Shown here: in pieces, positions 46,056 through 58,510 of the stretch
How positions within the stretch are numbered: position 1 is the first letter of the stretch
Layout: every line of letters starts with the position of its first letter
NCBI RefSeq assembly: GCF_001625215.2
Contig: NC_030384.2
Location: forward strand, 24,726,527 to 24,790,526
Source: Daucus carota subsp. sativus
Lineage: Eukaryota > Streptophyta > Magnoliopsida > Apiales > Apiaceae
Length of the DNA stretch: 64,000 bases
Direction of reading: 5' to 3'
The notes under the pieces: model-generated
Told to the model about the DNA's origin: nothing
Database searches by the model: none
What the model saw: only the letters and a program-made list of their open reading frames with translations
Made by a program: the position numbers and the translations under genes

Positions 46056-46715
46056 CACTACAAGAAAACTGTTAATAGACATCATAGGTCAGACATCGGT
46101 CAGATTTGCCGCCGATGTTAAAAATGTTTTTAACATCACCCCTTCTAGAGGCGATGTCTTTAGCAATTTAAGACATCAATGAAATTTAAACCGATGTCTA
46201 AAATATCATTAAAAAATTTCAAAACACACGGCCATCCCTCTCTCCCCTCCTTAGTCAAAAAAACCCCGCCTTAAAACCAAATATTCCCCCGCCTTAGAAC
46301 ATTTTAGGCTTCCCTCCTTCTCTTCAGACATATTTAACATAAAATTAAAATCAAAAAACTAAACTAATAACTAAAATAACATTTCTTACAAACTCTCTCA
46401 CTCGACTCTCTCTCTCACTCGACCTCTCTCTCTCGACCATCTCTCTGATCTCTCGACCATCTCTCTCGACCATCTCTCTCGACCATATCATGTAGTAAGA
46501 CTAATTTGATTATAAACTCATTTACCTCTCAACATGTTTTGTAAATAATGGTTGCATGGACATCATGAAAAATGGTAAGGGTGATGTCTAAATATATTTC
46601 AGACATCGGTTTTTGACCGATGTCTATATATAGACATCACCGACAAAGACATCGGTCCTGAAAGAACATAGACATCGGTTAAAAACCGATGTCTATTGAC
46701 TGTTTTCTTGTAGTG
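46056..46715. mobile_element. CACTA (En/Spm) non-autonomous element
   Basis: A 660 bp element with perfect termini CACTACAAGAAAAC and GTTTTCTTGTAGTG, and a 3 bp target duplication GTT at 46053-46055 and 46716-46718. Many copies of GACATCGGT/ACCGATGTC lie near both ends, as expected for subterminal TNPA-type binding repeats. It also holds a CTCTCTCGACC-rich low-complexity tract at about 46390-46490. No transposase. Confidence 0.97.
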
Positions 46716-46718
46716 GTT

Positions 46719-48751
46719 ACATATCTTTCGCGAGGATATGAACATAACATATTTATTAACCATCATAAAGATTTATTATTTAATAACATAAAAAATATAA
46801 ATGAATTATAAGAGACACATAATATAATTTTTAATATCTTTTCAAACAAATGTTATTTTCAAAATGAGAACAATAAATTTCTTAATACGAAATTAATAAA
46901 ATTCAAGGTTTTTCAAAATTTTAGGTTAGTCCACCTGAGTAATTCCAATATTGAAAAACCTTTCCAAATATGATAAACATTTGAAATAATTGGTTTAATT
47001 GCTTGCATCATAGACATGTAAAATATTTAGTGTTGGCTTCTTCTTGGTGGCAAACCATGTGTTTGGTTAACCAAAGAGATGTTACATGCGGAGTGTCCCC
47101 TCTCCCATCTTCTCCCTCCCTCCCTCTCTCTTCCTTTTTCCTATTTTTGTTGGCTCCAATCTCCTCTGTTACCGGAATTTCGATCTGTACAAGTTACATG
47201 TAAATAATAAAATTAGTTCTGGTATTTATTTGCCGATTCATGGTCACGTTTTTTGCCGTCGGAATCATCTGCCGTCATCGCCACCAAACTCTACTTCCGG
47301 TCTACCATCGCTCTACCGCTTGAACGAGTCAGGTCACTGATCTTTCAGTTGCCGTACTTTATTCTGATTTGGGGTTTTTCTATACTTCTTCTCCCACGAC
47401 CATGATATATACTTCCTTTGATCGTACTACTATGACTCATTTACGTGTCAAGATTTCGACATTCAAAATAATGGTGTACTATCCCCGATTCTTAACTTAT
47501 ATGTTTTTTTTTTGTCAGGAACTTATATGTTTATGTGACTTTTTTTTAGTATATTCAATATATTGTATGTTTTTAAAAGTGTTGATGTACATACTCGGAT
47601 TTTTTCAATAGTATTGTTTTTATGCTCGATAATCTATTATTGTAGGTGTTGTTTTGTGTTTTTATTTTATCTTTTCCGATTTATCTAGGAGATGAGAAAG
47701 TTGGTGAGGTGCGGTCAAACTTATTTTGTATATTTAGTTCATAATATGTTGTGAGTCACTAATTTTACTTGCAATCGTGTTTCTAAGTTTGTAGGGGTTA
47801 GAGTTTGTTCATCGTTATTGCTAGTGACAATGACGAGGACGATTCAATGTTGGTTAGGACGGTTCAATGTCGGTGATTAGAGTTAGAAAGAGTTACGTAA
47901 TGGTTCGTGTTTGTATTGAAATACAACACATTAGAGTTACACAGAAATAAGGGCTATTTGCTAGAGAAAAGTATATGAAACTCTATTGTTTTGAAATAAG
48001 CCCCCTTTTTTTTTTTATCACATAATGAATATGAAACACCCCCTTAATATATATATATCCAAAAAATTTATAAAAATATGTTTTTTTTTTAAAAAATAAG
48101 TCCTTAATAAGGACTTAATTTATTTTACCAAACAGGCCTACAGTATTCAAGTATATTAGGACATCATTTTTGTATATTCACCGACAAGAATCTTTATCAA
48201 CAAGCCCTATTATTAAAATATTAATATATTTGAATTGTAATTATAGAAATAAGTGTGGAAAGAGGGGGAATAGTATTTTATTGTTAAATCTAAAATGAGG
48301 TTTGAGCAGTGCAACCTTAAAATTACGGCATATGAAAGATGTACTAGTAGTTTAAGACATTTCTAAGACACTGTTTGAGCTTCTATTTTTGTGAATTGTC
48401 CTAAATTTTGATTCAAAACACCAAATAAGACATTTGTTGGACTTGCTCTCGTCCCTGGTGTCATTTTTTTTTTGTGAAAAGCTGGATTAATAAAAATTAA
48501 TATTGTTTTTGATCGGGGTGAATGAATTTGGATAAAATGGAATAATATTTGAATTATGTTAGCAGCAATTGTTTATAAATTTATTCTTTTCTCAATTTTA
48601 TTCCTTACATTCTATATTAGAGATGACGCCCCTAGTTTGTGAACGAATCCGTTCCCTGCTATTTTAAATTTGTCATCAAATCTCATTATAACAATTTTGT
48701 TGACAGCCAATTTTTTTTCAAAACTTTTTCCCATTCCTTTCTTACCAACCA
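46719..48751. other. Intergenic region, no gene confirmed
   Basis: No recognisable protein. The stretch at 47003-47340 is less AT-rich, has CT-rich leader-like text (CCCTCCCTCCCTCTCTC) and overlapping short frames, and might be a captured or relic exon. I could not identify one. The rest is AT-rich. Confidence 0.35.
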
Positions 48752-48759
48752 AACATAAT

Positions 48760-49006
48760 GGGGCCGTTTGGATGAGCTTAATATAAGTGCTTTTTGCTTA
48801 AAATAAAAAAGTGGAGTAGAAGTTAAAAGCAAGTTAAGACTTATAAGTGATTAAAGTGTTTGAGAAATAAGCAGAAATCCTGAAACAAAAGCTAGCATTC
48901 CTAGCTTTTTATAAGTACTTCTTGATTTTTTACACAAACAGTATAAATAAGTGTTTCTAACTTATAAACCAGAAGCCCGGCTTTCAAGCCGGAAAAAAAC
49001 ACCCCC
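48760..49006. mobile_element. hAT-type MITE (GTTTGG family)
   Basis: A 247 bp element from GGGGCCGTTTGGATGAGC to AAAACACCCCC. The flanking 8-mers AACATAAT (48752-48759) and AATATAAT (49007-49014) match at 7 of 8. It is the reverse-orientation relative of 31228-31473. Confidence 0.82.
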
Positions 49007-49407
49007 AATATAATAAAAGGTACTCCTATGTTAGATTTTGGCACTTGTCCTGGACTCCCTAGCTAGGAAAAATTACCAGCATCTCCGTCCCCAGAAAAGA
49101 TTGATATCAAGAAAAGATAGGAAATCAAGTCAAAAGCCATCAGATTAATAATATTGTCCATTGTATTACTCGCGGAGAAAAAAATAAAAGAAACTGAAAC
49201 TTACTAAAAAAAGTGTAGAACTTACTAAAAGAAGTGTTGCAAAACAAAATGTGTTCCTTTGAGATATGCATAATTGATCTTTCAGACTTACCATTTGTGC
49301 AGGGCATGTTGAAGATATCTGTATGTGTCTGGCCCTCTTATGACAAGTAGCTTATAAGTCCGAACTCACATACATTTTTCATCTTATAACTCAAGTCCAT
49401 GATATGT

Positions 49408-52289
49408 TCAAATCTGATTGAGTTTGGTTGCCATTGTCACACGCGGCAGGCATCTTACTACCAAAGGCTGGAGCTTCGGCATGGTAAGTCCAGGCCCTTC
49501 AGTCATATCAACCAACTCTTTTCCGATCCTTTCCCAATCAAAGCACTGAAGGAGTGACCCCAAAACTAACCCCATCATCCGCATTGCCAGACCTTCCCCT
49601 GGACAGGCTCTTCTTCCCGAGCCAAACGGTAAAAACTTGTACCCGTCTCTGGTCCCTTCAAGGCCTTCAAACCTTTCTGGCATGAACCTTCTTGGTTCTG
49701 CCCATAGTTTTGAGTCATTTTGAATTGCCCACACGTTTACAATCAGCATGGTGCCTTTGGGGATGACGAAACCTCCTACCTTGCAGTCCACGGATGATTC
49801 GTGAGGCAGCAGTAGAGGGCCAGCAGGGTACATCCTCATTGTCTCGGCTATGATGCAACGGAGGTAAGGCAGGTTTGATATATCTGATTCATTAATGAGA
49901 CGGTCTTGTCCCACATGATTGTCGATCTCTATCTGTGCCTTCTTTAGAGCATCTGGATTGTTTACCAGGAGAGACAAAGCCCACTCCATGGTTACAACTG
50001 TCGTATCAGTTCCTGCTCCTAGTAGAACCTATTGTAAAAGGAAGCATTCAAACAGAGCGGCTCAAATGGTTGTCCCAAAATCAATTTGCTTACACAATCA
50101 GTTTGCGAGGATAGAAATTTATGATGTATCATCATCTGTAATTAGTTTAAATCAAGGGCATCCATCACATGAACTACGAATTTGTGGAGTGAACTAGCAG
50201 CGGTTAAGGCACTTAAAAATGATATTATTACTAATATACAGATAAATTTCATCAAAAGTTCTGTTGCAGTGTGAAATTTTTTTGACGAAGTAAGATGTTG
50301 AGGGATGCTCTATTCAACTGGGTGTAGTAGCAGGTATATATAAGGTGAACTCCACTTTCTTTCAGGAAGGATTATCTATCGTCCAGTTATTAAATTCTCT
50401 TCATTCTGTTCAGGATTTGTGTATTTCTCGAGTGCATTATTATATAATTTACTTTCCCACTCCCTGGATCATGAATCCCATAATTTGTTTTAACTAGTGA
50501 TCTGCAGATGAAGTTTGATTTCAGGCAACTTAATCTGCATGCAAAATGAAACTAGAACTGTTGTCATCATTACTTCAGTAGTTATCACTCATCACGCTCT
50601 TCATTTACTCAACCAAGAGGAGAGTTGTATATGAGCCGAACTGTTTGCGGAAAAAGTCGACTCAACTCGAATTATTCGCGAACAACTGAAACTCGACTCG
50701 GTTCTTAACAGACTCGAATTTGAGCAGCAAAAAGTCTTTGTTGAACTTAACAACCAAACCTGACTCGTTAAGCAAAACTCGTACTTGGACTCGATAAGTA
50801 AAAACTCGACTCGACTCAGTTCGTTTACGGCCTAAGTCCAAGATCCTTGAAGAGTGGATTCTAAATCTTTATATGTTTGTATTTCCTTATTTCGGATGTG
50901 AAGTACATGATGCTTCAACAAATAGAAATAGTACTCCTCCATGCATTCAGTCTCAGATGTAATTTTGAATATATTATTATTCAGTTGTCAGTTGGTGTTT
51001 TCTTTAACTAAATGTCAACTCCTCCTTAAGAAAGCTTTTATGAGGAACTATGTGAGGAAGCAGCATCATAGAAGAACCTCCATAGTACATATGTGATTCC
51101 GTAAAAGATAAAAGCACATGCATCAAACTAATAGAGTCTTGCTTAGATTAAATCATGTCCGAATGATGTAATATTTTCCGATCCCATCAAATGTTAAATT
51201 TTCGATACTACTCATTCCTATCAACATAAAATTCACCACAATCTGCAAATCCACAAGTAGTTCTGGCAAATATTGTAAATCACTGATAAAGTATTGATCA
51301 TTTTTGTTTGATAAGAAGAGGATACTAAAAAGGCTTACCAGTATTAAACCTCTGATAATCTCATCACTGTAGTATTCAGGTTGAGTTTGTTGCAGAGACA
51401 ACAACAGTTCGATCATGCTCTTCCTTCCCGTTCCCGATTCCGCCGTATCATCCCCATTCCCATCTTCCATATGTCGTCTATGTTGATCAATCAATTCTTG
51501 AACAAACTCATCTCTCTTCTTCCTCAACGCAATCATTTTCTTTTCTATCCCTCTTTTTTCAACCAACTTCATCAGGGGCAAAAAATCCCCTAAATTCGAA
51601 GCGCCACCAATAACAAACGACTCAGTTATAATCTCCTTAAACCGCTTCGCCTCGGCCTCATCCGCCACATCATCCTCCCCGTAATATCTCTTCCCCGCGA
51701 TCATTCTCATAAGCACATTTAACGTCATCTCGAAAAAAGTCAATTTCATATCGACAATATTCTCTTTCGAGCTTCGAGGAGTTCCAGAACTTCTGGAAGC
51801 TCGAAAGAGGCGATCTAGCAGTATTCGAGTCTCCTCAACTCGAATAACCTGACTAGATCGCAGCCGATGGGCTGAAAACACTTCCACAGTGACCATGCGA
51901 CGGAGATTACGCCAGTGATCTCCGTACGAGGCCCAGTGAAGGGCAGTGTAATTGTAGCCAAGATGTTTTCCAGCTAGCAAATGTGGACGGTCTGCGAAAA
52001 CTACGTCATTTTTGCTTAAGCATTCTTCAGCGGCAGAGGGGGACGAGACGAGAAGGACGCGGCGGGAGCCGAAGTTAAGGAGGAGTAGAGGGCCGCTTTT
52101 GGCTGAGATTTTGGAGAGTGTCCGGTGAAGTGGTTTCTTAAGAAGATATAGGTGACCAAGAAACGGGAGATTTAAGAAGGGAGTGGGAGGGTGGTTCCGG
52201 ATTTTGTTAAGGAAGTGTTTAGTGAACATGTATAAGATTGGAAACGATATGAATGTGTATAAGATGGTGGATACAAGTGTGAGCTCCAT
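49408..52289 (-). CDS. Cytochrome P450, CYP81 family-like
   Basis: Two exons: 51339-52289 and 49408-50028, with one phase-0 GT-AG intron of 1310 bp at the position usual for CYP81 and related A-type P450s. The product is 523 residues. An N-terminal membrane anchor (about 1-23) is followed by the proline-rich hinge (PPTPFLNLPFLGH). The I-helix motif AGTDTT lies at 322-327, ExxR (ETMR) at 379-382, PERF at 434-437, and the haem loop PFGSGRRACPG has the ligand Cys at about 459. All key residues are present. CYP81 enzymes are ER-bound monooxygenases acting on isoflavonoids, lignans, indole glucosinolates or xenobiotics; the substrate here cannot be told. The start at 52289 (MELTLVS) is chosen over an upstream in-frame codon, because it matches family N-termini and lies just after a TATA-like site. 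Confidence 0.95.
50622..50834. repeat. hAT-type MITE relic in the P450 intron
   Basis: Bounded by TTGTATATGAGCCGAACTG and CAGTTCGTTTACGGCCTAA, with many ACTCGACTCG/CGAGTC words between. This is the general pattern of plant hAT MITEs that end TAGGGCTGTAAACGAGC. No target duplication could be matched. Confidence 0.5.
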
Positions 52290-52344
52290 AGTTCTTATGC
52301 GGGGAAGATGGTTGTGAGTTGTAACTTGTAAGTTAAGCCCTGTG

Positions 52345-52354
52345 TATAAATATA
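52345..52354 (-). promoter_or_regulatory. Probable TATA box of the P450 gene
   Basis: TATATTTATA on the minus strand lies about 56 bp before the chosen start codon, which would leave a short leader. Confidence 0.45.
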
Positions 52355-52880
52355 TCGTCACAACTCCGAATAGTATTAGTTGACTTCAGGGTTTGTGGAT
52401 AAATTTATTCTCCATTTCAGATCATGCCTCATTTTGAACGTATTTTATGATGGAACAGAGCTCTTTGTTGGTACACATGCTGACATGCACCTAGAAATAC
52501 GTAAAATAAAAAACCAATAAGCGATTTGAATAAAAAAAGTTCTCCCTCATAAGAGTCGGCCGACTCATCCTCTTTAACTCTAATCGCCCCGTCTCGTTAT
52601 CCACCTCAATTCTCTCCATCCCCATCGTCTTTCTTTTTATCTTAATTCTTTCTCTCTGTTACACCAATCTCAATTTCTAGCCGTCTCTTTTCCTTTCACA
52701 CAACACCTCTTCTTTTGTTTTTAATTTTCTATCGATAAACATCTTTTGTTATTTGTTTCTTCTTCGATAAAATCGAGTTTTGTTTCACAAAATCTGAAAA
52801 ACCTGTTAGATGAAAGTAAAATGGAGGGTCAGGATTAGGACTCCGGGAACTCCAAAAAAAGTGGGACTCCAAATAACTTT

Positions 52881-52909
52881 CTATATATATATATATAGAT
52901 ATATAGATA

Positions 52910-52942
<33 letters not shown>

Positions 52943-52979
52943 ATATGTGTATATATATATAGAGAGGGGGGGGGGGGGA
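52881..52979. repeat. (TA)n/(GTAT)n/poly-G simple repeats
   Basis: Compound microsatellite: TA runs with TAGA interruptions, then about five GTAT units, then TATA and GAGAG, ending in a G tract of about 13. It gives rise to a spurious Tyr/Ile-rich frame. Confidence 0.95.
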
Positions 52980-53001
52980 GTGATTCAATAAACACCAATC
53001 C

Positions 53002-53715
53002 TAGCTTAAATAAAAATTTAAAACCAGTATAACTTAGCGATATTCTCCCACGATTGGATCTTAGAGTATATCGCCATGTTAGTTTTGGTGACTGTCCATG
53101 TTATTGTACACCAAATAAGTACCAAAATTTATAAAGTAATCTGTGTTAGGTCCAATCAAGCGTAGAATCAGATGTTAGGGGGGGGGGGGGGTTGAATACG
53201 TCTCATATTATTTTTTCGATTAATTCGATTGCGGAATATAATTCTGTTCAGTTCTAAATTCAATCGTAATCAAACAACTCTAACAAGTTCGGGGAATATT
53301 CATTGTATTAGAAATAATCCTCGGATGCTACAAATCTCAATACTAGCTTAAATAAAAATTTAAAACCAGTATAACTTAGCGATATTCTCTTTACAAAATA
53401 ATGACTTGTATTGTAAGGACAAGTGATTTCTCCCACTATTGGATCTTAGAGTATATCTGCCATGTTAGTTTTGGCGACTGTCCATGTTATTGTACACCAA
53501 ATAAGCACCAAAATTTATAAAGTAGTCTGTGTTAGGTCCAATCAAGCGTAGAATCAGATGTAGGGGGGTTGAATACGTCTCATATTATTTTGTCGATTAA
53601 TTCATTGCGGATATAATTCTGTTCAGTTCTAAATTCAATCGTAATCAAACAACTCTAGCAAGTTCGGGGAATATTCTTTGTATTAGAAATAATCCCCGGA
53701 TGCTACAAATCCCAA
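53002..53715. repeat. Tandem duplication containing an LTR-like end
   Basis: Unit 1 (53002-53343) and unit 2 (from 53344) start TAGCTTAAATAAAAATTTAA and share nearly all of their sequence. Unit 2 has about 40 extra bases near 53390-53430. Each contains TGTTAGGTCCAATCAAGCG and then a G run plus TTGAATACGTCTCATA, the pattern of a minus-oriented Copia/Sirevirus LTR end (compare TGTTAGACC at 15376). The G tract differs: about 14 in unit 1 and 6 in unit 2. Confidence 0.88.
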
Positions 53716-54018
53716 CACAAGTGTCGGCTACATATTAGAAATATACGCATCAAAACACACACAATACTTATCAGTAAGACACATAAATTACTGTCAACCA
53801 AAACAAGAAGAAATAATTTAGTAGCAAATGTTGATATGCCTCTATATATGTAATATAGCTAGTTAATTCACAATTTAACAAGAAAATATAAGGGCCCTAT
53901 AAGGACGATTAAACCAGCACAAAGTATAGTTAAACTGATCACAACACTGAATGTATTTCAATTAAAACTCCTATTCAAAAGTAGCACTTGAAGCTTCAGA
54001 TGAGTGATTTCTGGAAAG

Positions 54019-55064
54019 TTAGACACCTTCAAGGATTGATTTCAATGACCTTTCCTTCAGAGGTTTCACGTTGTCGTCATCATCATTGCCATGTTCTCGA
54101 CCAGGGTTTGATGTACTCACAGCTTCTCTGTTGTTCTGAACCATGACTCTTCTTTTCTTCCAGTTCGGACCAAATCCCGAATAATAGTCATATATCTCAT
54201 TATCATCACAATTGGCATCCACTTTTACTTCCTTCCTTTGACGACGACGGAGTTGTGGTTGAACCACTTTTGCAGTACTTTCATTGTGATTCAGAGCGGA
54301 TTTAATAGGGCTATGACATATGAATATAAATAAAAAAATTCAACAGGGGTTGCTACATATGAATCTAAATATAATATTACACTACTAACTACACACATAT
54401 CTTTTTCGAACGGTTCTATGAGTGCACAGACCTCCCATATGTACTATAAGTATATAAAATATAGCTTCATATACAAAAAATGTAAAAAACCCTAAAATAT
54501 TTATTTACAAGATATATGAACACAAATCATCATAAGCTGATAGTGAAATTCTTACATTACTTAGTTACCTGTTCAATTCCCCAGAAAAGCTCTGATAAGC
54601 CGATTCTCTAAAGTATCCGTCATCTGTTTCAATTATCTACAAAATAATTTACTAGAATAAGAAAATTTCCAAACACAATTGCGTAATGCCGTATTTGATC
54701 AAAAAAATAAAGAAAGAATTGTGCATCAATTTAATTTGCAAACTAATTCAAAATTCGATAGTACATATGTTACGATAGAGTTATAGAAAATAGTTTACTA
54801 TTGAACCCTAAACAGAGCACAAAAAAATGAATCAAAGCTAATTAGGGTAGAGTATAAAACCAAATGGGGATGGGAGACTTATACAAACATGTAACTGTTT
54901 GAACCGACCTCTTATAGATAAAAAGAAGTAAAAGATAATCAAGTCACCTGCAGATTTTCAGAGAGCTGTGATGAGCTCATTACATCCCATGGGGACTGAT
55001 TCAGAACACAAATTATTGCTGGTCCGGTAGGCTTCAAGTGTAGGTTGTTGGCACGGATCCTCAT
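54019..55064 (-). CDS. MRIR/LNQSPWDV-family protein, short form lacking WRC
   Basis: Three exons on the minus strand: 54948-55064 (39 codons), 54569-54636 and 54019-54310, giving 158 residues. All junctions are GT-AG and in phase. The start MRIRANN and the motif LNQSPWDV match the start of the gene at 57088. The C-terminal motifs YYSGFGPNW.KRR and ERSLKSIL also match. Both genes have the same intron positions and phases, so they are paralogues. This copy lacks the Cys/His segment present in the other, because its exon 3 begins only shortly before the YYSGFGPNW region. The product is small, basic in the centre and acidic near the end, and probably nuclear. I do not know a function for the family. 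Confidence 0.8.
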
Positions 55065-57087
55065 TGACAAAGAAGAAAAAAGTGCAATTTAGGAGAAAAA
55101 GAGAAAGCGACGAGGGCAGATTTGAGATTTCTGAAGATGAAAAGAATGTAGGAAGTCCGGGGCGGAAGTTATTATAAATACACAAATTTTATATTAGGCC
55201 TTTATTCTTATATACACATATTGAAATTCACGGTGAGATATGTGACACATGTAATATATTTAGATACAGTGTCCTTTTATATATAAATCTATTCATCTAC
55301 CGAACTACATTTTATGTTTAGAACTTTTAATGCTTATGTAGATTGTAGAGTAGCTAGTACTATTTCTTTCTTTAAATAATGATTAAATGATAAGAAAATA
55401 TTATCATCAAACAGTAGATGAATTTAAAATAATTTATGGAACATTAAAAGTTTGAATTCAACTAATTTAATTGTTAAAATATTTTAAATTGAGTTTAGAT
55501 GTGATTACCTTAATGGTACATTAGAGGTAAAATTTGTTAAATGTAGAATGATCCGAATAAAAACCCTGTTATCTATCGTACAATGTGTGGATCGTATTCA
55601 ATTGACTATATGAGATCACTCAACAGGCCCAAGAAGCCATTGTGTAATATGGACTCATTTGTGATTCTATCTTCCTGAGTAGAATAAGACGCAAATATTT
55701 AATGGCATGAGCCATATTTATATATTTTATTGGTTGATCTTTAAATAAAATCTAATCGGAGTCCACTGAAATGTGTTGTCTCGAAGACATCCAATCCAAT
55801 ATGAAAACAAATTCTTTCAAGAAAGATCCCAGAATTCATTAAGAAAGATATTTATAATAGAATAAATATTTTAAGACTTTGAATCTCTATAAAAACAAAT
55901 CACAACCCCACAAATCAATACTATGTTTAATTGGTCTATACTCAACTATAACTTGAGATACAGATTTTTGATAATTCGGAAAACTGAATATCCGATTTAA
56001 TGATTAATAACCGGACCAGATTTTAGATTTTACTCTAGATAAGAGTTAGCGTTAATGAGTAGAACAATCCAAAAAAAATCTAAATATATACCGATTTGAT
56101 CTGATATATAAAAATTAAAATATAAAAACATGAGAAAAAGCCTATCTAATATAAGTTTTGAAAACTTAATTTTGGTTTAAAAAACCAAAAACTAAAGTGA
56201 GGATAATTGTTAATTTTATTTCTTACACCTATATGTAATTCTAGTAAACTATTATGATGTTATTTTAGTTTAGTTTAACAACAGTTGTCTTATTTAATAT
56301 TTATTTGTTATATTTTATTATCTATATAAATATTAGGCTATTAAGTTGTTGTTTAAACATCTTCAAATTACATAAAAAAATTAATAAATATATTATACAT
56401 AAGTTGAATAACAATTTAATCTATATTTAAATCGTGCTTTCAAATAATTAAAACACGAGTTATATTTTATATTAAGTTAAAAAGTAGAATATATTTTTTA
56501 TGTTTCCGAACTAACAAACATTTACTACTAATATAAAAATGTTTATAAAAATTAGAACTAACCGAAAAAAAACGTATTATTTATAATACGAATATTCTAA
56601 TTTTCAAAATTTGAAATATTTATAAGAACTAGACACTAGATAAGTGAAATTAAATGTTATACTATCCTAACCTGATTTTTGAATATCACATAATTTTTAA
56701 TTGAAATTTGAGAGAGAAAAAACTACCTCTAAATATTCAACTACTTGAATTTTTTTGCTTCAAAATAAATACTCAAATAAAATTTGAGATTTAAATTATA
56801 TTTTTAATATTAAATATTTCATACTTCATATTTATAAAATCAAATTATTTATTTTTAAAAGTAATCACATATTTTTGAGAAGAAGTCAATAAGAAAAGAC
56901 AAACTATCTATGTAACTAACAAATTTCGTCATTTCTTTTTCTATATATTATAAAAGTGATTTTCATAATTTGTAGTATTATATACAGTGCAGGTAGAAAG
57001 AGAGAAAAGGCTTTCAGATCTTACCCGTCTTCTCTTCCTCTCTTCTCGTCCCCGCTCCTCTCATCTTCTTTCAACCAAAAAAGCACC
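55065..57087. other. Shared upstream region of the head-to-head paralogues
   Basis: About 2 kb between two start codons facing away from each other. It has AT-rich text and scattered MITE-like words near 55950-56040 (GATAATTCGGAAAAC, CCGATTTAATG), but no bounded element. A TATA-like TATATATTATAAAAG at about 56943 lies upstream of the plus-strand gene. Confidence 0.5.
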
Positions 57088-58286
57088 ATGAGGATCAGAA
57101 AGAACATGAAAATCACTCACCAAGCGCTGCCCCAATCATCATACTCAGCCACAACTCCCCTGCAAGCTCACATCTGTCAGCTCAACCAATCTCCCTGGGA
57201 TGTACCTCCTCCAAATACTTCATCTCCATTATTTCAGGTTAGTTCATTCACTCTTTCTTGCAGAGCTCAGCTCTGTCTGTCTTGTATGCATAGATCTGAT
57301 AAACCCCATTTTGTTTCTGTCCGAATAACTCTTACTTTTCCTACACTTCTCCTCCTTATTCTCTAGGGTTTTACTACAATCTCATGTCTTGTTATTACAT
57401 ACCAACCACAAATTCTAGACTACATGGTGTTTATGAGCTCATGTGCTTCAAGGGTCGTTTCTTTTTTGGTCTATTTTATGTTGGTTGGTTGGTTTTTCAA
57501 GTGCTGTGAATGTTCACTTATGCAGCTCCAAGAACACGATAGCTTCTCAGGAAATGGGCCGTGTGGAGATATGAATGGGCCTTTAGAGAGGTATCTCTTG
57601 AATTTTTGTCTTTAATTTTGTTGTTAATGGATGCTTTGAGTTGCGTTTATCTTGTGATATGTTATTAGGGTTTGTTGTATGGGTACTTATTGTATGAGTG
57701 AAATTTACTGAATTTGAACTTGGAATGTATGTATATATGGATTAGTTGTTATCTAGTAAGCTTTCTTTGAAAGTATTGCCGGATATTTTGCAGTGTCGTG
57801 AAATTATGTCGCGACAATGGCATTGTCGAGGAGGAGGAAGAAGGGAAGTTAGAGGATGTTATTAATTATTGTTCGAAAACGGATGAAAATGGGAATTGGA
57901 TTTGTGGGTTAGAAGCTAAACAAGGAGGAACATTCTGTGAATTTCATCTCAGAAGCTATGTTGCTCTTGCTCCGCACGTTCTCCATCCAGTTAGCAAGAA
58001 TAGTACTACCAAGTCGGGCAAAAATAATGGAGCCAAAAAGGCGAGAATCGAAGAGAATCCATACCAATCTTTTAGCTATTATTCTGGGTTTGGACCCAAC
58101 TGGGGAAAAAAGAGAGCAAGTCGAGAATCAAGCAAAACCAGTGAAGTTGTGGCAGCCCCTTTGTCGAATGATGCTGAAGATATAAGCGAATTTGAGTACG
58201 AGGATGATGATGAAAGCTTGATTGACAACGGAACGAAGAGAGTTAGGAAACGAATTAAAGCAAGGTCACTCAAATCACTTATGTGA
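57088..58286 (+). CDS. MRIR/LNQSPWDV-family protein with WRC-like motif
   Basis: Three exons: 57088-57237, 57526-57590 and 57794-58286, giving 235 residues. The N-terminus MRIRKNMK leads to QLNQSPWDV at about 31-39. After an acidic EEEEE stretch comes a zinc-binding-like segment with Cys98, Cys109, Cys120 and His123, i.e. C-x10-C-x10-C-x2-H. This is close to the C-x9-C-x10-C-x2-H of plant WRC domains and includes NWICGLEA..GGTFCEFH. Then come YYSGFGPNWGKKR, an acidic stretch and a basic tail ending RSLKSLM. WRC domains are linked to nuclear localisation and DNA binding in growth-regulating factors; the role here is unknown. The acceptor at 57793 sets the frame, and no ATG-initiated reading is available within exon 3 alone. 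Confidence 0.87.
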
Positions 58287-58510
58287 ATTTCACTTGTATG
58301 TGTGTTTTTCCTGGTTCGTTTTTCTGTGGTAGTAGTATGTTGTGATTGTTTTATTTATTTCAGGAATGTGTAGTGTAATAGAGTACTATGTAACAAGATT
58401 TACTTTTATTTTTTATCTTGACAAACAGCAATTGTTTTATTACGTAGGAAATTTAGATTATGAAACTTGGATAAACAAACATGCACCCGCCGCATCAGGG
58501 ACGTTTATTA

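Noticed and set aside
46116..46700. GACATCGGT repeats as a separate satellite
   Set aside because: They lie near both ends within a bounded CACTA element and fit its subterminal binding repeats.
47003..47340. A small plus-strand gene
   Set aside because: Short overlapping frames in CT-rich sequence without domain, splice support or similarity I can recognise.
52729..52998. Minus-strand ORF with Tyr/Ile/His repeats
   Set aside because: It is a translation of the compound TA/GTAT microsatellite and G run.
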